From Exobacillus caeni (GTDB lineage: Bacteria; Bacillota; Bacilli; Bacillales; Guptibacillaceae), in contig NZ_SWLG01000021.1 in NCBI RefSeq assembly GCF_005747095.1, forward strand, positions 1 through 60,924: a DNA stretch of 60,924 nt, read 5' to 3'. The position numbers and the translations under genes are program-made. The notes beneath the pieces were generated by a model, which did no database searches, was not told the DNA's origin, and was given only the letters and a program-made list of their open reading frames with translations. Of the stretch, positions 15,950-23,401 are shown in pieces; positions within the stretch are counted from its first letter, which is position 1; each line of letters opens with the position of its first letter.

Positions 15950-16592
15950 ACAGCGGATGGTGGATTTAATATGTCTTTATTTAACTCCACACAATTATCG
16001 TTGTACAAAAGCATTGAGTGGAAAAAAAGCGATCGAAAGTATTGGGGATGAGTCTTTTGATATCGTTCTCCTCGATGTTATGATGCCGGAAATGGACGGC
16101 TGGCAGACATGTGAAAAAATACGGGAGATAAGCGATGTGCCGATCATTATGTTGACCGCAAGAGATCAAAAAGTCGATGTAGTGAAAGGGCTCAAGCTCG
16201 GAGCAGATGATTATATAACGAAGCCTTTTGATGAAGAAGTGCTGGTAGCCCGGATGGAAGCAGTAACCAGAAGAACAACAAAGGACCATTCTTCGAAAAT
16301 CACAGTAAGTGGCCTTTTGTGGGATGGCGACCGGCATATTTTTGCATACCAAGATCAACACATTCCTCTGACACCGCTTGAATTTGAGATGATGGGCATT
16401 TTTATTAAAAATCCAAGGAAGGTTTTTAGCAGGGACCACTTAATACAAATTGTATGGGGACTCGACTCCGAAACGGAGGGAAGAACAATCGATTCTCATA
16501 TCCGCAATATTCGAGAGAAATGCAGAACAGCCGGCTTTCAAATCGACCAGCATTTAAAAACGATCTGGGGAGTCGGATATAAATGGGAATAA
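15912..16592 (+). CDS. OmpR/PhoB-type response regulator
   Basis: A DNA-binding response regulator of about 226 residues. The receiver domain shows the acidic pair in VDDEQ, the phosphorylated Asp55 in LLDVMMPEMDG, Thr in MLTARD and Lys in YITKPFD. A winged-helix output domain follows (TPLEFEMMGIFIKNPRKVFS, then EGRTIDSHIRNIREK). The ATG overlaps the kinase gene by 38 bases, and a TTG at 15921 with AAGGA eight bases upstream gives MKKVLIVDD and may be the real start. It is predicted to bind the 17-bp box present before its own operon, the secreted protein operon and the oxidase gene. Confidence 0.92.
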   Translation: MFRLKKVLIVDDEQRMVDLICLYLTPHNYRCTKALSGKKAIESIGDESFDIVLLDVMMPEMDGWQTCEKIREISDVPIIMLTARDQKVDVVKGLKLGADDYITKPFDEEVLVARMEAVTRRTTKDHSSKITVSGLLWDGDRHIFAYQDQHIPLTPLEFEMMGIFIKNPRKVFSRDHLIQIVWGLDSETEGRTIDSHIRNIREKCRTAGFQIDQHLKTIWGVGYKWE

Positions 16593-16614
16593 CGATCAAA
16601 GGAGCTAGAAGCAA

Positions 16615-17640
16615 ATGAAAAGTAAAGTTTCACTAATGTTCTTAGCATTAAATTTATTTTTGGCTGCATGCCAGGCAGAGAATAACTCATCAGATAGCAG
16701 CTCAAATACTGGCGATACAGTTCAAAAAGAAAAAGAAAACAATCACACAGATAGTTCTCAAGAAAATGATAAAACAGACAATACCGAAGAGAATAAAGAC
16801 GCAGGAATGGACATCTTCAAGGTAGCCGAAGATTCCTCCATCGATCACGTTCACGGCATCGGTTATGCAGGTGGAGACGAGGGCCTTTTTTTAGCGACAC
16901 ATAATGGACTCATGATCTACAGGGATGAAAAGTGGTATGAACAAACTGAAGAAAAGCACGACTACATGGGATTTTCTGCAACCGATAATGGGTTTTACAG
17001 CAGTGGCCACCCTGCTGAAGGTTCTGACTTAAAAAACCCTCTTGGGCTGATCAAAAGCACAGACAAAGGAAAGTCTTTTGAAAAGCTTGGATTTTATGGA
17101 GAATCTGACTTTCATTACATGGCAGTTGGCTATAACAGCCATGCCATTTACATTGTAAACCAGAAGGGGAATTCAAAACTGAAGCCAGGTGTTTACTTTT
17201 CCAATGATGATGGAGAAAACTGGAAGGAAGTCGGTTTCGGTGGCCTGCCTGACAAGGTAGGAGGAATTGTTGCCCATCCAGATAAGGAAGAGGTCGTTGC
17301 CGTCACTTCACCAGACGGAGTCTTTCTATCAACCAATAAAGGGAACGAGTTCAAGAAGATTGAAGGCTCAGTCGGTGCTTCTGCAGCAACGATGACAGAG
17401 AACGAAGTGGTGTATGCTGAAGCTGCTACCCAGCCAGACATTATAAAGCAGCCAGTTGAAGGCGGTGAAAAAACAACGATCAAGGGGCCGGATCTAGTAG
17501 AGGATGGCATTTTATACATTGCTGTAAACCCAAACAAAGAAGATGAACTCGCCGTCTTCACGATGAACAACAGTATTTATCTGACAAAAGACAATGGAGA
17601 GAACTGGAAAGGGTTAGCTAGTAAAGGAAAAATTAAGTAA
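16615..17640 (+). CDS. Beta-propeller lipoprotein with Asp-box repeats (F510_1955-type)
   Basis: A 341-residue lipoprotein. The signal peptide ends in a lipobox (LFLAACQ, Cys19). A Ser/Asp/Asn-rich linker to about residue 60 follows, then a propeller domain. At least four Asp-box/BNR-type turns are visible: STDKGKSFEKL, SNDDGENWKEV, STNKGNEFKKI and TKDNGENWKGL. The domain begins DHVHGIGYAGGDEGLFLATH. Such proteins are listed as F510_1955 family glycosyl hydrolases, but the enzymatic label is weakly founded and metal binding is possible. It lies 22 bases after the regulator, so it is probably part of the two-component operon. A terminator follows. Confidence 0.8.
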   Translation: MKSKVSLMFLALNLFLAACQAENNSSDSSSNTGDTVQKEKENNHTDSSQENDKTDNTEENKDAGMDIFKVAEDSSIDHVHGIGYAGGDEGLFLATHNGLMIYRDEKWYEQTEEKHDYMGFSATDNGFYSSGHPAEGSDLKNPLGLIKSTDKGKSFEKLGFYGESDFHYMAVGYNSHAIYIVNQKGNSKLKPGVYFSNDDGENWKEVGFGGLPDKVGGIVAHPDKEEVVAVTSPDGVFLSTNKGNEFKKIEGSVGASAATMTENEVVYAEAATQPDIIKQPVEGGEKTTIKGPDLVEDGILYIAVNPNKEDELAVFTMNNSIYLTKDNGENWKGLASKGKIK

Positions 17641-17648
17641 TAATACGA

Positions 17649-17682
17649 TGAACTCCCCCTGGCATTGGGGAGTTCACTTTTT
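17649..17682 (+). terminator. Terminator after the sensor-regulator-lipoprotein operon
   Basis: TGAACTCCCC and GGGGAGTTCA form a perfect 10-bp stem followed by CTTTTTATT. Confidence 0.9.
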
Positions 17683-17694
17683 ATTAAACATTTA

Positions 17695-17726
17695 TGCACA
17701 GCTTCTTCAAATTTGTTCTTTATAAT
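17695..17726 (+). promoter_or_regulatory. Copper-module box 3 with -10 hexamer
   Basis: TGCACAGCTTCTTCAAA (17695-17711), 9 bp, then a perfect TATAAT (17721-17726). No -35 consensus is present. It implies a transcript start near 17733 and a leader of about 105 bases before the multicopper oxidase. Confidence 0.65.
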
Positions 17727-17749
17727 CGTTACAGTAATAGATTTTACTC

Positions 17750-17786
17750 AAGAAAGCAGATAATGAAAATCCGCTTCTTTTTTTGG
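17750..17786 (+). promoter_or_regulatory. Terminator-like hairpin in the oxidase leader, possible attenuator
   Basis: AAGAAAGCAGAT pairs imperfectly (one mismatch, one bulge) with ATCCGCTTCTT around a 7-base loop, followed by seven T. It lies between the predicted start site and the oxidase gene, so it would act on the leader transcript. Stem strength is modest. Confidence 0.4.
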
Positions 17787-17839
17787 TTGTTTTAATAGGG
17801 TCAGGGGTATTTAGGTAAGGGAAGAAAGGATGAGCATCT

Positions 17840-19348
17840 ATGGTAAAAAAAATGCTGTTTCTAACCATTTTTGGACTAGTTTTCATTTTAACGGGATGTC
17901 AGGATAGTGTGAAAGAATTGATACCTGAGAAGGAAAATCAAAAGGGTAAGACGAGTATTACAGAGCTTGCCGATCATGTGAACAAAGAAAATGCGAAAGA
18001 ATTCACAATCACGGCTCAAGAAGAAGAATGGCATCTTGATCAAAACACAACAATTAACGCCTGGACTTATAATGGAACCGTTCCAGGTGAAGAAATACGG
18101 GTGCAGCAAGGAGATTCGGTTCGTGTCACGTTAAACAATGAACTCGATGAACCGGTCACCATCCACTGGCACGGTGTTATGCTGTCAAATCCGATGGACG
18201 GTGTGCCAGGAGTTACGCAGAACGCTGTACAGCCAGGAAAAAGTTTCACCTATGAATTTGTAGCACAAGAAGCAGGAACCTACTGGTATCACTCGCACCA
18301 GCAGAGCTCAAAACAGGTTGATAAAGGACTGTACGGACCCTTCATCGTAGAAGAAAAACAAAAGTCTTATGATGCTGATAAAGTCCTTATCTTTGATGAA
18401 TGGGCTTTGAACGATTCAGAAGGTGGAGGGATGATGGGCGGTAAGATGAAAGGAATGATGGATGGAGGAATGGGCGGCAGGGGAAACGGCGATATGGATA
18501 CCCACATGATGTATAACACCCTGTCAGTTAACGGAAAAACCGGAAACAGCATCACTCCGATCCAGGTGAAGGAAAATGAAACGGTGAGGCTCCGAATGAT
18601 TAACGCGGGCTATGCGAAAAGGACACTTTCATTCGACGGCCAGGAGTACAGAGTGGTTGGGAACGATGGAAAAGCAGTGAACAATGGTGATAAAACAAGT
18701 AAACTTCTAGAAATTGCTCCCGGAGAAAGAATCGATGTCGAGTTTAGTGCTACATCAAGTTCATGGACAATAGAAGAGGCGAATGATGATGGATCAGACC
18801 TATCGATCCCGATACAAACGAAAGGGAGTGCTGGAGGGGAAAACCGATCAGGTTCAGATTCTTCCGTTTTAGAATACACGGAATACGGAAGTATGACCCC
18901 GCTGTTCGATGATAATGTATCACCTGATGTGGAATATAACATGAACTTAGGGGTTAGCATGGGGATGATGCAGGGAGGAATGGCTTTTACCATCAATGAT
19001 GAAACGTTTCCGGATACAGAAAACATCAACGTAGAAAAGGGAGACATCGTCAGAGTGAACATGACGAACGATAGCATGCTTGACCATCCGATGCATCTCC
19101 ATGGCCACCACTTTCAAATCGTTTCAAAAAATGGAAAGAAATTAGATAAGCCTCTGGTAAAAGACTTGATCAATGTGAAGCCAGGAGAAAGCTATGAAAT
19201 TATTTTCAAAGCAAATAATCCTGGGCACTGGTTGTTCCATTGTCATGACCTCGTTCATGCAAACAATGGAATGGTAACAATTGTGAAATATAACGGTGTA
19301 TATTCTCCGTTTGCATTAGAAGGTAGATTTAATAACCAGCCTGAATAA
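17840..19348 (+). CDS. Multicopper oxidase lipoprotein
   Basis: A 502-residue three-cupredoxin oxidase exported as a lipoprotein (lipobox ILTGC, Cys20). Copper ligand motifs are complete: HWHG (domain 1), YWYHSH, HPMHLHGHHF and HCHDLVHANNGM near the C-terminus, the last giving the type 1 Cys and axial Met. A Met/Gly-rich loop (GGGMMGGKMKGMMDGGMGG) lies near residue 195, as in CueO-type cuprous oxidases, and a second Met-rich stretch lies near 373. It probably oxidises toxic Cu(I) outside the membrane. It is preceded by box 3 and a leader hairpin, and followed by a terminator, so it is monocistronic. Confidence 0.93.
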   Translation: MVKKMLFLTIFGLVFILTGCQDSVKELIPEKENQKGKTSITELADHVNKENAKEFTITAQEEEWHLDQNTTINAWTYNGTVPGEEIRVQQGDSVRVTLNNELDEPVTIHWHGVMLSNPMDGVPGVTQNAVQPGKSFTYEFVAQEAGTYWYHSHQQSSKQVDKGLYGPFIVEEKQKSYDADKVLIFDEWALNDSEGGGMMGGKMKGMMDGGMGGRGNGDMDTHMMYNTLSVNGKTGNSITPIQVKENETVRLRMINAGYAKRTLSFDGQEYRVVGNDGKAVNNGDKTSKLLEIAPGERIDVEFSATSSSWTIEEANDDGSDLSIPIQTKGSAGGENRSGSDSSVLEYTEYGSMTPLFDDNVSPDVEYNMNLGVSMGMMQGGMAFTINDETFPDTENINVEKGDIVRVNMTNDSMLDHPMHLHGHHFQIVSKNGKKLDKPLVKDLINVKPGESYEIIFKANNPGHWLFHCHDLVHANNGMVTIVKYNGVYSPFALEGRFNNQPE

Positions 19349-19356
19349 GGAATAGT

Positions 19357-19394
19357 CAGAAGGCTTTCAATAAAATTGAAAACCTTCTGTTTTT
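19357..19394 (+). terminator. Terminator after the multicopper oxidase
   Basis: CAGAAGGCTTTCAA pairs with TTGAAAACCTTCTG (one mismatch) and is followed by a T-run. Confidence 0.85.
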
Positions 19395-19501
19395 ATATAC
19401 AAGTAATTAAAGTTCTCATTGATTATTTGATGGAACCTAGACAATCAACATAGCATACCTTTTACTGTAGTTTTAAAAGGAAGCAAAATGTAAGGGGAGA
19501 T

Positions 19502-19942
19502 TTGTCAGATATGCAGATGGAAAATGTTCGTCCATATAACGGAAACGAAAACATGGTAATGGGAATGCAAAATGTAAGTCCGTATAAAGTTAACGAAAAC
19601 ATGGTAATGGGGATGATGGATCACAATATATTAGCAACGGTTCAACACTGTGAGGCTACCTGTGAGAATATGGTTACCCATATTCTTCGACAATGTCCGG
19701 ATCTTAATCCAAGAAGAACACAGCTAGAATTATTGAATGACTGTAAAGATATTTGTACCATGATGGCGAAATTCCTTGCACGTGAAAGCATGTTTGCAAG
19801 ACACATGGCACATCTTTGTGCGATGATATGTGAAACGTGCGGGAATGAATGTGCTAAGTTCCCTGACCAGCATTCACAAAATTGCGCTCGTGTTTGCTTG
19901 AATTGTGCCAGGACATGTGCGCAATTTGCAATGGCAAAATAA
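19502..19942 (+). CDS. Cys-rich four-helix-bundle copper-storage-type protein (DUF326/Csp)
   Basis: A 146-residue cytosolic protein. From residue about 45 a four-helix bundle carries cysteines in pairs along its helices: CEATC, CKDIC, CAMICETCGNEC, CARVCLNCARTC. This is the pattern of Csp copper-storage proteins, which fill the bundle core with Cu(I). The first 40 residues hold a tandem duplication of a 16-residue unit (NVRPYNGNENMVMGMQ / NVSPYKVNENMVMGMM), adding Met ligands. The start is TTG 19502 behind AAGGGGAGAT. No box like those before the other copper genes is present. It likely buffers copper in the cytoplasm. Confidence 0.88.
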   Translation: MSDMQMENVRPYNGNENMVMGMQNVSPYKVNENMVMGMMDHNILATVQHCEATCENMVTHILRQCPDLNPRRTQLELLNDCKDICTMMAKFLARESMFARHMAHLCAMICETCGNECAKFPDQHSQNCARVCLNCARTCAQFAMAK

Positions 19943-19958
19943 GAAAACGGAAAGAATT

Positions 19959-19987
19959 GGGATGCAGAAAACTTCCTTCTGGATCCC
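19959..19987 (+). terminator. Weak terminator hairpin
   Basis: GGGATGCAGAA pairs with TTCTGGATCCC apart from one mismatch. Only a loose T-rich tract follows (CATATTTTC). Confidence 0.45.
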
Positions 19988-20128
19988 TCCATATTTTCAA
20001 TTATTATGATTGAAAAAGGAGGAAAAAGCTATCTGAAGATAAAATGGTATTTATAATATCCAGCAGCCGTTCATAGAGGAATCCACAAAAACTTCCCGAA
20101 CTAATAAATGTAAAGGAGGGAATATCAT

Positions 20129-20869
20129 ATGGAAAAACATAATGTACTCAAAGATGCGGAGCCATTTTACTTTGAAGGAAATCAGGTCGGCGTTCTGGTC
20201 CTACATGGCTTTACCGGTTCTACACAAAGCATGCGTTTCCTTGGAGAGGAAATCGCTTCAGAAGGTTACACTGTTTGCGGTCCCCGTTTAAAAGGGCACG
20301 GTACCCATTATGAAGATATGGAACGAAGTACATATGAGGAATGGATCAAATCAGTCGAAGAGGGATACAACTGGTTATTGGAGCGTTGTGATCAAGTTTT
20401 TATCACGGGTTTATCCATGGGCGGAACATTAACACTTTATCTGGCAGAAAACCATTCGGAAGTAAAAGGAATAATGCCGATTAACGCTGCAATCCACTTA
20501 CCTGACTTAGAACAGATGAGAGGAAAAGAAGAACCGCGATTCCTGGATGCAATCGGGTCAGATATAAAAGCACCGGGAGTATCGGAACTTGCTTATGAAA
20601 AAACACCGACAAAATCAATACAGGAAATCTTGAAATTGATGGAAGTAACAAAGGAAAACCTATCCAAGATAGAAATGCCGGCGCTTATTTTCCGCTCTTC
20701 AGAAGACCATGTCGTTCCGCCAGAGAATTCCACTACAATACATAAAGGAATATCATCTGAAAGAAAAGAAATTGTAGATTTAAAAAACAGTTACCATGTC
20801 GCAACGCTTGATAATGATAAAGAATTGATAGCCAGCAGGTGCAAGGAATTTATTAAAAGCTTGATATAA
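20129..20869 (+). CDS. Carboxylesterase, alpha/beta hydrolase (Est30/YvaK type)
   Basis: A cytoplasmic serine esterase of 246 residues. The oxyanion region is VLVLHGFTGSTQ (about 22-33). The nucleophile serine is in GLSMGG (around residue 92), the acid is Asp in RSSEDHVVPP, and the catalytic His is in SYHVATLD near the end. Size and motif layout match the monoglyceride-lipase-like carboxylesterases of Bacillus/Geobacillus (Est30). It hydrolyses short- to medium-chain esters; the physiological substrate is unknown. In B. subtilis the homologue lies beside secG and rnr, but here it stands alone between two terminators. GGAGGGAATATCAT precedes the ATG. Confidence 0.9.
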   Translation: MEKHNVLKDAEPFYFEGNQVGVLVLHGFTGSTQSMRFLGEEIASEGYTVCGPRLKGHGTHYEDMERSTYEEWIKSVEEGYNWLLERCDQVFITGLSMGGTLTLYLAENHSEVKGIMPINAAIHLPDLEQMRGKEEPRFLDAIGSDIKAPGVSELAYEKTPTKSIQEILKLMEVTKENLSKIEMPALIFRSSEDHVVPPENSTTIHKGISSERKEIVDLKNSYHVATLDNDKELIASRCKEFIKSLI

Positions 20870-20873
20870 GCTG

Positions 20874-20907
20874 AAATGGACTGACAAATCATTGCCAGTC
20901 CATTTTA
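20874..20907 (+). terminator. Terminator after the esterase
   Basis: AAATGGACTG pairs perfectly with CAGTCCATTT across a 12-base loop, followed by a T-rich tail. Confidence 0.8.
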
Positions 20908-21116
20908 ATCCGGTTTTTTTCTTTTGCCTTGCTTTTAGTCTCTTGCAAATATCTAAAACAAGTAATCTCTACCAACATACACTTCCTATACAGTTGCTCG
21001 GTCACAAAACAAACTGTTATCTCCGGAGAATTTATCCGTATGGACCGTACAGTTCGTTTATCATGAATCGGCAGAGGGTAAAATTTGATTAGCAATAGTT
21101 TTAGGAGGCGATTTAG

Positions 21117-21758
21117 TTGGCAAAAGTAGCAGTTGAACAACCACTTACTGATGTGAAGCAAGGACTTGAAGAAAATGGATTCAAAGTAATGTTGTTTCAA
21201 GATGAAGAAAAAGTGCAAGGCTATGATTGCTGTGTAGTTAGAGATAGTGAAGATATTACAGCACAGGGACTGGATATGCCTATTGTGGATGCCAGAGGAC
21301 GTTCCGTAAATGAGATTGTTTCAGAAGTAGAGGAACGATTGCAAAGAAGACAGGGGAACGATGTAAAGATTAACAATCACTCCACTATGAAGCAGGTTAC
21401 AACTGGCATTTTGGCAGGAAGTATAGTTGGAGCTACTGCTGCATTGTTATATGCTCCAAAAACTGGTAAAGGGTTGCGAAGTGACATTGCTGAGAAAACG
21501 CAATCCGCAAGAGAAAAAACAATGCAATTGACAAACAGCGTAAAGGAAAAATCAAGTACGATCAAAGACTCTTTTTCAAACAAAACCAAACAGGCAAAGA
21601 ACAAAGTGAGTGAAATGAAAGGCAGTAAAAACCACTCGTCAAGTAGTAGTGATGACGAATATGTTGTCAGTGAAGCGATTGTCGCCAATAATGGGGATGA
21701 AACAGTAATAGCTATAGAAGAAACTGAAATAGACCTTGATAACAATAGCAAGAAATAA
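21117..21758 (+). CDS. YkuS (UPF0180) domain fused to a YtxH domain
   Basis: A 213-residue protein built from two families that are normally separate. Residues 1-75 match YkuS/UPF0180 (MAKVAVEQPLTDVKQGLEEN at the start, then YDCCVVR and VDARGRSVNEIVSEVEER). Residues 90-120 are a YtxH domain: one membrane helix with GILAGSIVGATAALLYAPKT and GKGLRSDI. A Lys/Thr/Ser-rich helical region follows (122-175), then an acidic tail. The start is TTG 21117 behind AGGAGGCGATTTAG. The arrangement would tether the YkuS domain to the membrane, inside the cell. Functions of both domains are unsettled; YtxH proteins are often stress induced. Confidence 0.8.
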   Translation: MAKVAVEQPLTDVKQGLEENGFKVMLFQDEEKVQGYDCCVVRDSEDITAQGLDMPIVDARGRSVNEIVSEVEERLQRRQGNDVKINNHSTMKQVTTGILAGSIVGATAALLYAPKTGKGLRSDIAEKTQSAREKTMQLTNSVKEKSSTIKDSFSNKTKQAKNKVSEMKGSKNHSSSSSDDEYVVSEAIVANNGDETVIAIEETEIDLDNNSKK

Positions 21759-21773
21759 CTTTTTTATCATAAT

Positions 21774-21811
21774 GGGGCTGACTCAAAAGCAAAGTGTCAG
21801 TCTCTTTTTTA
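21774..21811 (+). terminator. Terminator after the YkuS-YtxH gene
   Basis: GGGGCTGAC pairs (with G-U) with GTCAGTCTC, followed by TTTTTT. Confidence 0.75.
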
Positions 21812-21846
21812 TTTACCGTAATGCAAAAGCAGAAATTACAACAAGC

Positions 21847-21873
21847 AAAAAAAGATCACCCCTTAAAGGTGAT
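21847..21873 (-). terminator. Reverse-strand terminator of the holin-like toxin gene
   Basis: Read on the reverse strand, ATCACCTTT-AAG-GGGTGAT forms the stem and is followed by CTTTTTTT. It lies 17 bases after the toxin stop codon. Confidence 0.75.
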
Positions 21874-21889
21874 GGAAGAAAGAAGCTTT

Positions 21890-21979
21890 TTAGGATGATT
21901 TGTCGTTAGACTGAAGGAGCACAATCACCAGCATCGAGAAACTAATCATCAGTGACAGAGTTTCAAACACCGTTAACAT
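21890..21979 (-). CDS. 29-residue putative holin-like toxin
   Basis: A very short reverse-strand gene starting MLTVFETLSLMISFSMLVIV and ending LLQSNDKSS. It matches the small holin-like toxin family (pattern M-x-VFExLxLMISFxxLVxxLL-x(n)-K) in length, the early VFE motif, a single membrane helix and a polar tail. GGAGGCGGTCTA lies just before the ATG, and a good terminator follows. Peptides of this class are often toxins of type I toxin-antitoxin pairs controlled by an antisense RNA. No antitoxin protein is nearby. The antisense transcript, if it exists, would come from the forward strand across 21780-21980. Confidence 0.8.
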   Translation of the reverse strand: MLTVFETLSLMISFSMLVIVLLQSNDKSS

Positions 21980-22206
21980 TAGACCGCCTCCTTGTTTTAT
22001 ATTCTTTCCGTTTACAAGATTGTCCTATTCGGAAGTAGCCAAATTTTTTCAATCAGTCTTGTTCCAACATCCCTTTTCTATCAGGAAGGATTAGCTGTGC
22101 CAATGAAAGGCAATTTTTTGAAACTCCTCTCAAATATTAGAAGGTGTAATACTTTTAAGAAAAACGGGAAATAGTGTAGAAATCTTTATTTAAGGAGGGA
22201 GTATTT

Positions 22207-22986
22207 CTGAAAAGGCAAATAACTGTATTTATGGCTATCATTTTGTTTATTGGAGGCCTATATTATATTCTAGTTCCATCAAGTGCTCAATCTATGTTTG
22301 AAAGCACAATAGATAATATCGGATTAGCTGAAAAAGACGTTACATTCACCTCGATTGGAGATTCTTTATCTTTTGGGATTGGTGACACAGATGACCATGG
22401 CTATTTAGGAGACGTTAAAAAGCTGTACGAAAGCAAGTGCAATTTTAACGTGAACGTAGAAGATTATGGTGTTCCTGATGATACGAGCAGACAGCTTTTA
22501 GCAAGATTAGAAACAATAAATGTAAAAGAGGCGTTATCAGAAGCAAACATTATAATCGTTAACATAGGGACGAATGACTTTTTAAACAGTGTAGGAACAA
22601 GCCTTTTTAACTTAAACACGGAAAAGCTGCAATCCGGCAAAAAAATCTATCGCTCCAATTTAAAGAAAACAATCGCAAAGATTCGCCGGGAAAACAGGAC
22701 AGCACCGATTTATTTTGTTGGTCTTTATAATCCGTATCCGGAAAAATTGGCAGACACTCGCCTATCCAGAGTAATAGCGGATTGGAACAACGAAATAAAA
22801 AGTCTTGCTTCTGAAAAAAAGAACATCAATTATATCGGTACACAGAAATTATTTAAAGGGAAAGAAAAAGCAACATACTTTTCCGATTCTCTCCATCCGA
22901 ATGAACTAGGATATAAACTGGTCTCAAACAAAATCTTTTCGGAGATAAAAGAGAATGCATGTTTTAATAGTTCGACGGAAAAATAA
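22207..22986 (+). CDS. SGNH/GDSL-family lipase-esterase, membrane-anchored or secreted
   Basis: A 259-residue SGNH hydrolase (YpmR-like). Block I is TSIGDSLSFGIGD with the nucleophile Ser. Block III is NIGTNDF, and block V is DSLHPNELGY with the catalytic Asp-x-x-His. An N-terminal hydrophobic anchor precedes them (QITVFMAIILFIGGLYYILV). The first ATG in frame is 22231, but AAGGAGGGA at 22192-22200 has perfect spacing to a CTG at 22207. That CTG adds eight residues, MKRQITVF, which restores a normal positively charged signal segment. I therefore choose the CTG start. The substrate is unknown; relatives act on acylated surface carbohydrates or lipids. Confidence 0.85.
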   Translation: MKRQITVFMAIILFIGGLYYILVPSSAQSMFESTIDNIGLAEKDVTFTSIGDSLSFGIGDTDDHGYLGDVKKLYESKCNFNVNVEDYGVPDDTSRQLLARLETINVKEALSEANIIIVNIGTNDFLNSVGTSLFNLNTEKLQSGKKIYRSNLKKTIAKIRRENRTAPIYFVGLYNPYPEKLADTRLSRVIADWNNEIKSLASEKKNINYIGTQKLFKGKEKATYFSDSLHPNELGYKLVSNKIFSEIKENACFNSSTEK

Positions 22987-23012
22987 AAAAGACGATATAA
23001 AGGAGGGAAACA

Positions 23013-23180
23013 ATGGCTGATCGAGAGAAAAATAAGACGAACTTGACTTCGGCTGAAGTAAAAGAGTTATCAGGCGAATATGCAAACATGGATAATGCAT
23101 TGCCAGCAGAGTTTTCAGAAGAACTCTCAGATGCAGGAGACAGAAACGCAGGAGCGGAAATGCAAGCAAAAAGAACTTGA
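23013..23180 (+). CDS. Small charged hypothetical protein, 55 residues
   Basis: The 55-codon frame starts 26 bases after the SGNH hydrolase stop, behind a strong AAAGGAGGGAAACA. The protein is hydrophilic, without cysteines or hydrophobic segments (MADREKNKTNLTSAEVKELS, then GEYANMDNALPAEFSEELSD, ending in AKRT). It resembles other tiny Bacillaceae proteins in composition, but I recognise no family. The strong ribosome binding site and a following hairpin support a real gene, probably co-transcribed with the hydrolase. Confidence 0.65.
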   Translation: MADREKNKTNLTSAEVKELSGEYANMDNALPAEFSEELSDAGDRNAGAEMQAKRT

Positions 23181-23186
23181 CAGAAT

Positions 23187-23226
23187 GCACTCCCCCCTGG
23201 GCAAATAAGCCCAACGGGGGACTGCG
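23187..23226 (+). terminator. GC-rich hairpin after the 55-residue gene
   Basis: GCACTCCCCCCTGGGC pairs with GCCCAACGGGGGACTGC (small internal bulges). No long T-run follows, so it may act as an RNA 3' stabiliser as much as a terminator. Confidence 0.55.
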
Positions 23227-23280
23227 TCATTCCTCCTAACTTTTTACATGTTTGAAGCAGAATATAGAAAGATTCTCAGA

Positions 23281-23320
23281 CTGAAACAAGACTTTTACAA
23301 AAAGTTGTTTCAGTTTTTTT
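23281..23320 (+). terminator. Strong intrinsic terminator
   Basis: CTGAAACAA pairs with TTGTTTCAG. The stem continues inward with ACTTTT/AAAAGT past one bulged G and is followed by a long T-run. Confidence 0.85.
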
Positions 23321-23401
23321 ATTTACTGGTAAATACCTATTATAACGCTTATGAATTAAGAAACAGATAAACAAGTACATCAAGAGGGAGAGGAACAGTG
23401 A

